64,000 nt of DNA, taken from Bacilli bacterium (GTDB taxonomy: Bacteria > Bacillota_I > Bacilli_A > RF39 > UBA660). Position 1 is the stretch's first letter. The number at the start of each line of letters is the position of its first letter. Shown here piece by piece: positions 16,468 to 25,021 of this stretch. A program made the position numbers and the translations under genes. Under the pieces are notes generated by a model, which saw only the letters and a list, made by a program, of their open reading frames with translations, was not told the DNA's origin and did no database searches. The stretch spans positions 1-64,000 of the forward strand of contig JAEDJT010000003.1 in the NCBI GenBank assembly GCA_016296185.1, in the 5' to 3' direction.

Positions 16468-17118
16468 TTATTTAGTTTTAAACATATTTATAAATTCTTT
16501 AGGATATGGTGTTATAAAATCATATTCTCTATTTTTTAATTTAAAATTGATATGATATGCATGTAAACACATTCTTCTTATTGGGTTAGATTTTGAACCA
16601 TATTTTTTATCTCCTAATATCGGATTTCCTAGATTACTTAATTGTACTCTTATTTGATTTTTTCTACCTGTTTTGATATTAATTTTAACTAAAGAGTATG
16701 CTCTACTTGTTTCTAATACTTCATATTCAGTAATTGCTAATTTTCCTCTTCTTTTATCTTTTGTTATATATACATTATGAGTTTTATCTTCTATTAAATA
16801 ATTTGTTAATGTTCCTTTTTTATTTGGCAATTTACCTTCTACTACACAGATATATTCTCTAGTAACATTTTCCCATATATTTTGTATTTCTATTTTTTTA
16901 TTTTGATTTTTACTAAATATTACTAACCCTGATGTATCTTTATCTAGTCTATGAACTATAAATATTTTATTTCTAGCAAATTGTTTTTTTACATAATCAC
17001 TAGCTTCTCTATATAGCGTTCTATTTTTTTCTTTGTCTGTAGCTATAGTTAGTAGTCCTGATTCTTTATCAACTACTAATAGTTCTTTATCTTCATAAAT
17101 AATATTCATTTTTTTCAC
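16468..17118 (-). CDS. RluA-family 23S rRNA/tRNA pseudouridine synthase
   Basis: A 216-residue enzyme with the RluA catalytic motif HRLDKDTSG (the Asp after Leu is the nucleophile), a KSNPIRRMCLHAY segment and the ITPYPKEF ending. The N-terminal S4 domain of RluD/RluC-type members is absent, so it belongs to the short group (about 210-240 residues). It converts a uridine in rRNA or tRNA to pseudouridine; the site cannot be told. A GTG at 17118, five bases after GGGGTGA, is my start; an ATG nine bases later is possible. An extended -10 (TGTTATAAT) lies near 17144-17152. Confidence 0.85.
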   Translation of the reverse strand: MKKMNIIYEDKELLVVDKESGLLTIATDKEKNRTLYREASDYVKKQFARNKIFIVHRLDKDTSGLVIFSKNQNKKIEIQNIWENVTREYICVVEGKLPNKKGTLTNYLIEDKTHNVYITKDKRRGKLAITEYEVLETSRAYSLVKINIKTGRKNQIRVQLSNLGNPILGDKKYGSKSNPIRRMCLHAYHINFKLKNREYDFITPYPKEFINMFKTK

Positions 17119-17143
17119 TTTAATCACCCCAAATGTCTTACGT

Positions 17144-17152
17144 ATTATAACA
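17144..17152 (-). promoter_or_regulatory. extended -10 promoter of the RluA-family gene
   Basis: TGTTATAAT on the minus strand. Confidence 0.5.
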
Positions 17153-17210
17153 TATTAATTTGATTTTTTGCTTATTTAGTAGTAAATTATTTGATTATTA
17201 GGAGTGGTTT

Positions 17211-18209
17211 GTGGTGGAATGTATTACTAAAAGAAAAACAATTAATGCTAAAAGAAAAGAATTGTTAGAATATATTAAAAAGAATCCTAACAAATTAATT
17301 CATATGGATAAAAGTGATTTGGAAGAATTATTATTTGAAACAAATTATGCATTAGGATTTGATTCTAATAGCTGGGGAAATGAATGGTTTAATTTAAAAG
17401 GTTTTAAATCTGCAGAAGAATTAACTTCTACATATAAATCTATGAATGATGTAAAAAAATATGGTATATTAGCCAAATTCCCAGTTTGGACTGGTGATTT
17501 TTTAAAACATATTGATCTTAGCGAAGTTGATTGGTCAAATGTTGTATGGGATCCAGAAGTTATAAGTGAATTTGATATTCAATGGTTATATGATATGGAA
17601 GAATTCGAATATATTACAAAGCCTCAAGCTATTCCAAGTTGTATCGATACTGAATGCGATTTTTGTGTTAACTTATCTGGTACAAACGCTATTATAGATT
17701 TTAACGAATCATTCTCTGCTAAATTATTTAAGAATGGTATTAATAATTTACTTAATATTAATTTTAATGGTGTTAATCTTTCTAAATCTAATACAAAGAG
17801 TATTACATCAATTGGTAATTGTGATTTAAGATATACTGGTTTTGTTGTTAATAGAGATGATTTTGTTGCTAATTCAAGTGATTTAAGAACATTAAATTTA
17901 GCTGGAATCAAATCATTATTTATGGCGGGATTTAGTGATAATGATAATTGTACTTGTTATTTTGAAAATTGTAATGTTGCTGATACTGGTCTATATATTT
18001 ATTCTCATATGTTAGAACAAGGAAAGAATTTTTATACTAGTAAATTTGCCGAAGATATTGAAAAAGGGTTCTATGATAATTGTACAATTAATTTAGGAAT
18101 CATTGATTTAAACGATGATTTAGATGATTATGATGATTACGATGATGATAATAATTTTGATGACGATGATTTAAATGATGGTTTTGATTTTGGATTTAGA
18201 AGACATTAA
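17211..18209 (+). CDS. hypothetical protein with Asp-rich C-terminal tail
   Basis: A 332-residue soluble protein that I do not recognise. The first 90 residues look helical and charged. The middle (about 165-245) has repeated short hydrophobic-polar units such as LLNINFNGVNLSKS and DLRTLNLAGIKSLF, loosely like pentapeptide or beta-helix repeats. Residues about 298-325 are an almost pure Asp/Tyr/Asn tail encoded by GAT repeats. Trp is frequent in the N-terminal part (SWGNEWF, VWDPE). The start is GTG at 17211 (or 17214) after GGAGTGG. No functional neighbour is evident. Confidence 0.6.
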   Translation: MVECITKRKTINAKRKELLEYIKKNPNKLIHMDKSDLEELLFETNYALGFDSNSWGNEWFNLKGFKSAEELTSTYKSMNDVKKYGILAKFPVWTGDFLKHIDLSEVDWSNVVWDPEVISEFDIQWLYDMEEFEYITKPQAIPSCIDTECDFCVNLSGTNAIIDFNESFSAKLFKNGINNLLNINFNGVNLSKSNTKSITSIGNCDLRYTGFVVNRDDFVANSSDLRTLNLAGIKSLFMAGFSDNDNCTCYFENCNVADTGLYIYSHMLEQGKNFYTSKFAEDIEKGFYDNCTINLGIIDLNDDLDDYDDYDDDNNFDDDDLNDGFDFGFRRH

Positions 18210-18210
18210 A

Positions 18211-18236
18211 AAAAAGAATTCATAAGAATTCTTTTT
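18211..18236. terminator. bidirectional terminator
   Basis: AAAGAATTC (18213-18221) pairs with GAATTCTTT (18225-18233), with A- and T-runs outside. It is shared by the Asp-tailed protein gene and the convergent small membrane protein gene. Confidence 0.8.
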
Positions 18237-18239
18237 TTA

Positions 18240-18764
18240 TTATTGTTGTTGTGTAGTTGATGCAGGAGCAGCAGCTTGCACGTTAACATTACCGTTAATA
18301 TAGTTTAATACTTTATTAACATATTCATTAATCTTAGTAGTTAATGGATTAGTTGAAGCAGGTTTAAATGTAAATACTGAAACAACGAAACCTAATTTAA
18401 CAATTAAGAATAATAAATCCATTACTGAATCAGCAATTGCTAAAATGTTTTTAATAGGAACTATTAATTTAGTTGTTTCAATAGCTTCTGCTGGATCTAA
18501 ATAAGTATTAATTGTAGCAACAATATTAGTGATTGCTCCTTCAGCAGTAGAAACTCCTGAATAAATAACACTCCATCCCATAGAAACAATTGTGTATGCA
18601 ACATAGAATGTAATAACTCTAATAGCTACGTTTTGGATTTTATCGTCTACTTCGCAGAAGATAAACATTAATAATGTAACTAATAATAAACATTCCCATC
18701 CACCAAAAATAGATGCAACTAACATAACGCTTGCTAATCCTGGATTGATTTTAACTTTAGTCAT
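18240..18764 (-). CDS. small multi-pass membrane protein, unknown
   Basis: A 174-residue protein with about four hydrophobic helices (near 12-45, 50-70, 100-125 and 128-145) and a hydrophilic Ala/Thr/Gln-rich C terminus ending in QQQ. No family is recognised. The strong AAAGGAGGATATAAAAATG initiation region fixes the start at 18764; a longer open frame upstream would include the promoter TGTATAAT near 18790-18797. The very strong ribosome binding site suggests high expression. Confidence 0.65.
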   Translation of the reverse strand: MTKVKINPGLASVMLVASIFGGWECLLLVTLLMFIFCEVDDKIQNVAIRVITFYVAYTIVSMGWSVIYSGVSTAEGAITNIVATINTYLDPAEAIETTKLIVPIKNILAIADSVMDLLFLIVKLGFVVSVFTFKPASTNPLTTKINEYVNKVLNYINGNVNVQAAAPASTTQQQ

Positions 18765-18812
18765 TTTTATATCCTCCTTTGTTATCAATATTATACAATA
18801 ATTATCAAATAA

Positions 18813-18838
18813 AAAAAATGCTTTTGAAAGCATTTTTT
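18813..18838 (-). terminator. terminator of the aldehyde dehydrogenase operon
   Basis: AAATGCTTT and AAAGCATTT form a stem with a 2-base apex, A- and T-runs outside, ending at the stop codon. Confidence 0.75.
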
Positions 18839-20277
18839 TATTTTAAAATATTCTTTAATATTATAGTTTTTGTTCTAGACATTTCTTTTAATGTAGACAT
18901 AACACCTTCATTACCAATTCCAGAATGTTTCCATCCACCAAATGGCATTTCAAATGATCTGAAGAATGATGCACCATTAATAATTGCTCCACCACATTCT
19001 AATTGATTTGCAACTTTAATAGCATTATTAACATCTTTAGAAATGATTGAACCACATAATCCAAATGATGATTGATTTGCAATTTTAATTGCTTCATTTA
19101 TATCATCGAATCCAATTATTGATACTACTGGACCAAAGATTTCCATATCTTTAGCAACAGCCATGTTTTTAGTTACACCATCAATAATTGTTGGGTCAAA
19201 GAATGCTCCATCTCTTTTGCCACCGATAACAATTTTTGCACCTTCTGCAACTGTTTGATTAACTTGTTCTTCTACTCTTTTTGCAGCAGCTTCACTTATT
19301 AAACATCCTAATTGTGTTTCAGGATCAGATGGCATTCCTCTTTTAATTTTTTCAATTCTATCTTTTAATTTTTTAATATATTCTTTTTTAACTGAATTGT
19401 GAATTAAGAAACGTTTTGATGCACAACATACTTGTCCAGTATTATAGAATCTTCCCCAGATAGTTTCTTCAACAGCTAAATCGATGTCTCCGTCTCTATC
19501 TAAAATAAATGCATCATTTCCACCTAGTTCTAACATTACATGAGTTAAGTTAGCACTACATGTTTTCATTGTTTCCATTCCTGATTTAGTAGCTCCAGTT
19601 AAACTTACTAATGCTACTCCAGGATTAGCAGCTAATGCTTGTGCAGCGTCTCCGCCTGTACCATTAATTACATTAATAGCACCTTCATCAACACCTGCTT
19701 CTAATAATAATTCAGCGTATTTGTTTAATGTTAATGGATTATGAGGAGATGGTTTCATTATAACTGAATTACCCATTAATAATGCTGGTGGGATTTTTTG
19801 ACAGAATAAGTCACTTGGGAAATTGAAAGGAATAATTGCAACTACTACTCCTAATGGAGCTTGAACTGTATATTGTAAAGTATTTTCATTTCCTGCTTCT
19901 TGACCAGCCGGAACCATATTTCCATATTCATGTTTTGCTTTTTCACAGAATGCTGGAATACCAATTGAAACGTTTGCGATTTCTCCATATGCTTCTGTTA
20001 TTGGTTTACCAGTTTCATCGCTTAATAATTTTGCTAATTCATCTTTATCACGTTCTACTAATGAAACGAATTTCATTAATATTTTTGCACGTTCATGTAA
20101 AGGTCTTTTAGCCCATATTTTTTGTCCTTTTTTCGCTGCTTGAACTGCTGCATCGCAATCTTTTACGCAAGTTTCAGGAACTGTATCTATAACTTCACCA
20201 GTTGCAGGATTAGTAATAGTTATTACTTTTCCGTCTGATGAGTCTACCCATTTACTTCCTATTAAATTTTTAGCCAT
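18838..20277 (-). CDS. NAD(P)-dependent aldehyde dehydrogenase
   Basis: A 479-residue aldehyde dehydrogenase of the classical superfamily. The cofactor region shows PFNFP and MKPSPHNPL, the general base is in MLELGGND, the catalytic Cys in NTGQVCCASKRF, and EIFGPVVSI and the GWKHSGIGNEG tail are present. Close relatives include succinate-semialdehyde, lactaldehyde and short-chain aldehyde dehydrogenases; the substrate is not decidable. The ATG at 20277 follows AGGTGA, which overlaps the stop codon of the upstream FIST gene, so the two are one operon. Confidence 0.92.
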   Translation of the reverse strand: MAKNLIGSKWVDSSDGKVITITNPATGEVIDTVPETCVKDCDAAVQAAKKGQKIWAKRPLHERAKILMKFVSLVERDKDELAKLLSDETGKPITEAYGEIANVSIGIPAFCEKAKHEYGNMVPAGQEAGNENTLQYTVQAPLGVVVAIIPFNFPSDLFCQKIPPALLMGNSVIMKPSPHNPLTLNKYAELLLEAGVDEGAINVINGTGGDAAQALAANPGVALVSLTGATKSGMETMKTCSANLTHVMLELGGNDAFILDRDGDIDLAVEETIWGRFYNTGQVCCASKRFLIHNSVKKEYIKKLKDRIEKIKRGMPSDPETQLGCLISEAAAKRVEEQVNQTVAEGAKIVIGGKRDGAFFDPTIIDGVTKNMAVAKDMEIFGPVVSIIGFDDINEAIKIANQSSFGLCGSIISKDVNNAIKVANQLECGGAIINGASFFRSFEMPFGGWKHSGIGNEGVMSTLKEMSRTKTIILKNILK

Positions 20278-20286
20278 TTTTTTCAC

Positions 20287-21444
20287 CTACTTTGAGAATG
20301 ATGTGAATGATAAAGATAATCCTCCGATATTTGCACCTGAGTGATTTGCTTGACCATATTCACCAAATGTAAATGCTACGATGAATGGAATATCTCCTGC
20401 AGCATTTTTAATTGCTACGAAGTCTTCATCAATTCTATCGCCTATACATAATTTTCTTCCGCCACAATGAATCATAAATAATGCAGCTGGATCTATACCT
20501 TTTTTAGCTTCTTTAACTGCATCAACAGCACCTTGGATTAATCCATCAACTGTATTTTCTAATTGAATAATAGCTGTTTTTTCTGCAACTTTTGCTCCAA
20601 CATTGAATGAATAATCTGGGTTACCAACCATTGGGTGACGTACACAAGTTAAATCACCTTGAACAGTTTTAACACCTAATGCATATGGAATAGATGCTAC
20701 TAATAGGTTTTGTCCCATTAATTCATCTGGATTCATGTTATTCCATTCAGCATATTTTTTAAGTGCTGGTACTCCATCGATTTCACAAATCTTACGATCA
20801 TTTTCAACTTTAGTTACTATACCAACTTTATTTGTTTCTTTATATGCACCTGTAAATACATTTTTTAAATCTTTTGTTGTATAGAAGAATGCTACAGCAC
20901 ATCCATCACCAAAACTCTTATCTTGGCAGAAGATTTTCCAATCTCCAACTACTGCGTCATCAGCTGCAGATCCACCAAACATTGGAACTTCACCAATTAC
21001 ATCTTGGATACCTTTTAAATAATATTCTTCTTCAGCTGGTGATGCAAACATTGCAAATGCAACTGGAGCAAATTTCTTTCCAGCATCTTTCATTGCTTCT
21101 GTAGCAATTTTTACACCTGTAGCTCTTGGGTCTTCTCCTCTTGGAGATGAAGCTACACCTACTGTTAATTCATTATCATCTAATGTTAACATACCTGCGA
21201 ATCCGTTTTCACCAGAAATAATTCCTTCTGGAGTCATGATTGCACCTGAAGATGTACATCCTAATACTTTAATGTCAGAATTAACAGATTTAATACCTTT
21301 AATTAATTCATCTTGGTTATATTTTACTGATGAAAATAATAAACCAACTTTTGGATTTTTAATTCCTTTTAATGCTCCTTTTGCTGTTTCAACGCCAGCT
21401 TCGAAGCTGTCAGCTAGAATACTTGATCCAACCATTGCTTTCAT
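20287..21444 (-). CDS. FIST N/C-domain sensory protein
   Basis: A 385-residue soluble protein with FIST_N (about 25-215, including LLFSSVKYNQDELIKGI, GCTSSGAI and PMFGGSAADD) and FIST_C (about 225-375, with IHCGGRKLCIGDR and FTFGEYG). FIST domains are proposed small-ligand sensors, often attached to signalling modules; here the domain stands alone and is co-transcribed with an aldehyde dehydrogenase. A role in sensing or handling a substrate of that enzyme is inferred. Strong GAGGAGG ribosome binding site. The operon has a canonical promoter and a structured leader. Confidence 0.85.
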   Translation of the reverse strand: MKAMVGSSILADSFEAGVETAKGALKGIKNPKVGLLFSSVKYNQDELIKGIKSVNSDIKVLGCTSSGAIMTPEGIISGENGFAGMLTLDDNELTVGVASSPRGEDPRATGVKIATEAMKDAGKKFAPVAFAMFASPAEEEYYLKGIQDVIGEVPMFGGSAADDAVVGDWKIFCQDKSFGDGCAVAFFYTTKDLKNVFTGAYKETNKVGIVTKVENDRKICEIDGVPALKKYAEWNNMNPDELMGQNLLVASIPYALGVKTVQGDLTCVRHPMVGNPDYSFNVGAKVAEKTAIIQLENTVDGLIQGAVDAVKEAKKGIDPAALFMIHCGGRKLCIGDRIDEDFVAIKNAAGDIPFIVAFTFGEYGQANHSGANIGGLSLSFTSFSK

Positions 21445-21571
21445 AAATAATTCCTCCTCTTTATTCTTTAAAGCATTTTTACTTTAAAATGGATTATCTT
21501 ATAATCCCTCTATGTTAATTTTATTACTTTTTTGTCTATTTTTCAAGGGGGGTATATTTAAAAAAAGGCAC
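21445..21571 (-). promoter_or_regulatory. promoter and leader of the FIST-aldehyde dehydrogenase operon
   Basis: On the minus strand TTGAAA (21546-21541), exactly 17 bases, and TAAAAT (21523-21518) form a canonical promoter. Just downstream GGATTAT and ATAATCC (21491-21507) make a perfect 7-base inverted repeat with a 3-base centre, close to the predicted transcription start, so it could be an operator or leader hairpin. CTTTAAA occurs twice further downstream. No known riboswitch was recognised. Confidence 0.6.
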
Positions 21572-21598
21572 AAAAAAAAGGAAATATTAATCATTTCC
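21572..21598 (-). terminator. terminator of the candidate ncRNA
   Basis: GGAAAT (21580-21585) pairs with ATTTCC (21593-21598); on the minus strand eight T follow. There is no protein gene upstream on this strand that it could serve. Confidence 0.75.
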
Positions 21599-22627
21599 TT
21601 TCTAACAATTTATTAATTATCTTTGCGGAGATAATCATTTAATTGCTATTTGTTGCATTTGTACGTTTTTTTAAATTAACTCCCATATAGCAGAATGAAT
21701 TTGACATACTATTTTGACAGTTTCATAAATATGGTGACATCAATCATCCTATATTTCAAATACATACTACATTCACGTCTAACTATACTGTTGTATAAGA
21801 GTTCTCCAATTCATCGCTAAATTTTATTTATACGCGCACACACGATATAGCATATTGTGATTAACCTCATGGAAGCTAACCATGAAGAATTTCACTCAAC
21901 ATTTGGATTGCTTGATTCTCTTGCAAGACAAGTTTAAGACTCTCCAATTTTTAAACGCGGTCAGATTACTTTGTACCAATACACTTAACTTAAAATCCCA
22001 AAGTTTTCTTCTCTATATGCTATTTCACCAGAGAATGAAATCTAATTCAAAAAAGTCAGTTGTAGAAATACTCCATAAAATAACTATCAATGCATAACAT
22101 ACTTGCGACTATATTAACTTGTAATATAATCTGGACTAGTATGAAAGCTATCCATCATTTTCATTACAATATTATCACTCATATTGAGAATGTTGAAAAT
22201 GCTAACAACTAATAACACTATAATGGCAGTCAGTACTCCAATTTCTTGAATAATGATCGATTGGTGATGAATTAAGAAACCAATCAACGATTAACTTTCA
22301 ACGGCTAGAATTTATTTTTACATAAATCCTCTTCAGATGCATTTCTGCACTGGAACTTCTGCCTGGGGGCTTGGTGATGCAACACCAATATACAAATGTA
22401 CTGCAAATACACATGTTACAGACAGACAATTACGTCACTTGCAATAACGTAAGCCACCTTTAAATAATTTTGCGGATTATTTATCAGTGAAGGTATGATA
22501 ATCTTATACATATCATTTCACAAAATGAAATATAAGTTTCCTTATATTTTCGCTATTTTTCAAGTTTATGCCCTATGAATATGTTCGTCATATATACCAG
22601 ATACCGTCTCCAGTATACCTCCTTACT
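21572..22627 (-). ncRNA. candidate large structured non-coding RNA (about 1.06 kb)
   Basis: Roughly 1,056 bases on the minus strand between a canonical promoter and an intrinsic terminator, without a credible reading frame. The G+C content is visibly raised; the 60-base row from 22321 is 30/60 G+C, unlike neighbouring coding DNA. Perfect stems abound (plus coordinates): 22529-22548 with an 8-base-pair stem and GAAA loop on the RNA strand, 22338-22349 with another GAAA loop, 22461-22483 nested in ACCTT/AAGGT, 22515-22531, 22430-22452, 22371-22388, 22259-22285, 22107-22131, 21865-21887 and 21616-21635. Two stems near opposite ends carry the same CCGCAA loop, and AATTGGAG occurs three times. Size and ornateness recall GOLLD, ROOL or OLE RNAs, but I cannot assign it to any of them. 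An SD-like AAGGAGG near the 5' end is followed only by a 12-codon frame. A decayed gene is the main alternative. Confidence 0.7.
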
Positions 22628-22633
22628 ATATTA

Positions 22634-22662
22634 AGTATATACTTTTTTAATTATATAGTCAA
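22634..22662 (-). promoter_or_regulatory. canonical promoter of the candidate ncRNA
   Basis: On the minus strand TTGACT (22662-22657), exactly 17 bases, then TATACT (22639-22634). The -35 is identical to that of tRNA-Asn. It is divergent from the metallopeptidase cluster. Confidence 0.75.
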
Positions 22663-22737
22663 TTGAAAATTTTACAATTTATTGATAATTTCAGAATGCT
22701 ATGTTAATATATGCAATTATCAAGGGAGTTTTGTGCT

Positions 22738-23895
22738 ATGAAAAAAATTAAATGGGATTTTGATACTATTTTAAATGATAGAAATGTATTAGTTGATATG
22801 GCAAACAATGAAGAAGATGTTGTAAAAAAATATCAATTAATGTCTGTCATCTCATTCTTAGATAATTACCATTTTATTAATTTATCAAAAGCAAAAGCTC
22901 CTAAACAGGACTTACATTCTAGGCTATATTACACCGCATCGGAAAGAGTTGGATACCAATCTGCATATTTCTTAGTTCATCAGTTTTATAACGACTTATT
23001 AGCTCTTCAACCTTTATTTGATGATAACAAAAAACTACTAGGAAAAGTATTAGGATCGGAAGCTGATTTTACTAATAAACTTGGTCTACATATTTCAAAT
23101 AAACAAGCATTTGCTGCTGTTGAATCTTTTTATAATTCATTTGATTCTGAATTATTAGAATATTTTTATCCTACTTTTTTAGAAAAAGATAAACAAGTTA
23201 GATTTGTAAAAGATAATAATACTAAAGGCGCTGATTCTGAAAGTGATGGTTTTTGTTTCTTTGTTGGTGGTTTAAATAAAAATTATATTTCAGTAAATAA
23301 TGAAAAATCACCATCTAAAGCTTATAACTTAATTCACGAATTCGGTCATTCAATCGCTAACTTAATTAATCCTTTTTATTGTTATCAAGAAAGAACAACA
23401 TTCTTCGGTGAAGTTCAATCTATGTTCCCAGAATTAGTTGCAATGTATGAAAATCCATTAGGTTTACCTGAAATAGAAAATCTTCATTTATTATATTGTA
23501 ATTTATTAGCTAATTATCAAAATGCAAACTATCTTGTTATGCACGATTTAATTATTAATGAATGGGAAGATAATAAATATAGAATTAATATTCCTTTATA
23601 TTTTAGATTAAAAAGAAAATATAATATTGATAAATATGAATTATATAATTCTTTAAGTAAAAGTATTACAGACAGTGGTGAATATATTTTAAGCTTTGCT
23701 GTATGTTGTGAATTACTATATATTTATAAACAAGATAAAGCTAAAGCTTTAAAACTATTTAAACAAATATTAAACATTTCATCATATGGTAATGAATTAT
23801 CTCAAGTATTAAGTATTATAAATATAAACGAACATACTTTAGATATCTCTCAAGATATTTGTGAAAAACTTAATTTAGCTTTAAGAAAGATGTGA
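22738..23895 (+). CDS. M3-like zinc metallopeptidase, copy 1
   Basis: A 385-residue soluble protein with HEFGH at 200-204 and Glu225 in FFGEVQSMFPE, the HExxH plus Glu arrangement of gluzincin peptidases. The GEVxSMFPE region resembles the third-ligand region of M3 oligopeptidase F-type enzymes. It is much shorter than OpdF/PepF (about 600 residues) and lacks a signal peptide. Two diverged homologues follow directly. Start at the ATG 9 bases after AGGGAG. The first 30-180 residues are mostly helical. Peptide cleavage inside the cell is inferred; a toxin-like role cannot be excluded. Confidence 0.65.
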   Translation: MKKIKWDFDTILNDRNVLVDMANNEEDVVKKYQLMSVISFLDNYHFINLSKAKAPKQDLHSRLYYTASERVGYQSAYFLVHQFYNDLLALQPLFDDNKKLLGKVLGSEADFTNKLGLHISNKQAFAAVESFYNSFDSELLEYFYPTFLEKDKQVRFVKDNNTKGADSESDGFCFFVGGLNKNYISVNNEKSPSKAYNLIHEFGHSIANLINPFYCYQERTTFFGEVQSMFPELVAMYENPLGLPEIENLHLLYCNLLANYQNANYLVMHDLIINEWEDNKYRINIPLYFRLKRKYNIDKYELYNSLSKSITDSGEYILSFAVCCELLYIYKQDKAKALKLFKQILNISSYGNELSQVLSIININEHTLDISQDICEKLNLALRKM

Positions 23896-23899
23896 TAAT

Positions 23900-25021
23900 A
23901 TGCGTAAATGGGATAAAAAAACATTAAATGAATTAAAAGATTATTATTCATTAATGTATGAGTATTCTTCTAATGATCCTTTTCAACAAAATGAATACTA
24001 TAATACTATTTCTTCATTAAATTATATTGCTAGTTTAAATACAGGATTACATATTGCTTTGCCATCTAAGGTTAAATATGTTGATGTTGTAAATAGTGAT
24101 CTTGGTATATTATCAACTTATGGTCATTATTGCCCTATTCTTAGAACTATGCAACCTCATTATGATAATTATTATATAGGTAATTCTAACTTAAAAAATG
24201 TTAAAAGTGATCCAAAGAAATTATTACAAGTTACTGATGATTTTTACGAAGATTTTTATGATACTATTACATTATCATATAGAGAAATCAGAAAATGGTT
24301 TGATACTAATATGATGTTTTTTAATATATCTAAAGATAAAATATGTTCAGGCGAAACATATGGCGTATATGGAACTGGTATAAGTTTTTATAGTATTGGT
24401 ATTGCTAATACTATACAGGATTATATTTCTGTTATACACGAAGCTGCTCATGGAATAAATAATAACGTTAATCCTAACATAATGTATGATCAAGAAAAAT
24501 ATTGTTTTATTGAAGCTGATGCATTATTTATGGAATTAATAGGCGCTGATTTTGTTGCTAATTCTTTAAACGCTAAAAAAGAAATATTTAAATTAAAATT
24601 AGATACTTTAAAAGATTATTTATATTCATGCGATGTAATATGTACTAAGATGGACATGTATAATGAATTATCAAAAAATGATAAATATAATAAAAAAGAA
24701 GCAATTTCATTTTTAAAAAATGGATTAGGTTGTGATAAACAATACATTAAAGATGTTACTGAAACATATATTAGTGAATTATTTCATTACATCATTTCAT
24801 ATTTAACAGCTATAGAGTTATATCAATTATATAAAACTGATCCTGATGCTGCTATCATTCATTATATTCAAATTAGAGATATTAAAGGTTTATCTAATGT
24901 AGAATACTTGGAATATGTTAGAAGTCTTGGAATTAACCCTGGAGAAAATTTAGAGGCTTATATTTCTAGTTTATTAAAAATTGATAAAGAAAAAAAACTT
25001 ATTTATGAAAAAAAGATATAG
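23900..25021 (+). CDS. M3-like zinc metallopeptidase, copy 2
   Basis: A 373-residue soluble protein with HEAAH at 180-184 and Glu205 in CFIEADALFMELIGADF, again 25 residues after the first His. It shares the preceding block (YISVIHE versus YNLIHE) and the overall layout with copy 1, but sequence outside the active site is strongly diverged. It starts 4 bases after the stop of copy 1 with only a weak GATGTGAT ribosome binding site, so translation is probably coupled. It has no signal peptide or membrane helix. Substrate unknown. Confidence 0.62.
   Translation: MRKWDKKTLNELKDYYSLMYEYSSNDPFQQNEYYNTISSLNYIASLNTGLHIALPSKVKYVDVVNSDLGILSTYGHYCPILRTMQPHYDNYYIGNSNLKNVKSDPKKLLQVTDDFYEDFYDTITLSYREIRKWFDTNMMFFNISKDKICSGETYGVYGTGISFYSIGIANTIQDYISVIHEAAHGINNNVNPNIMYDQEKYCFIEADALFMELIGADFVANSLNAKKEIFKLKLDTLKDYLYSCDVICTKMDMYNELSKNDKYNKKEAISFLKNGLGCDKQYIKDVTETYISELFHYIISYLTAIELYQLYKTDPDAAIIHYIQIRDIKGLSNVEYLEYVRSLGINPGENLEAYISSLLKIDKEKKLIYEKKI

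Noticed and set aside
18104..18195. GAT-rich tract considered as a tandem repeat or CRISPR-like array
   Set aside because: It is in-frame coding sequence for the Asp tail with no spacer structure.
21882..22097. A 71-codon plus-strand frame inside the candidate ncRNA region
   Set aside because: No ribosome binding site or promoter precedes it, its product looks random, and it lies antisense across several strong hairpins of the minus-strand RNA.
22557..22595. A 12-codon frame after the AAGGAGG near the 5' end of the candidate RNA
   Set aside because: The ATG is about 25 bases from the SD-like site, too far for normal initiation, and the frame is too short to judge.
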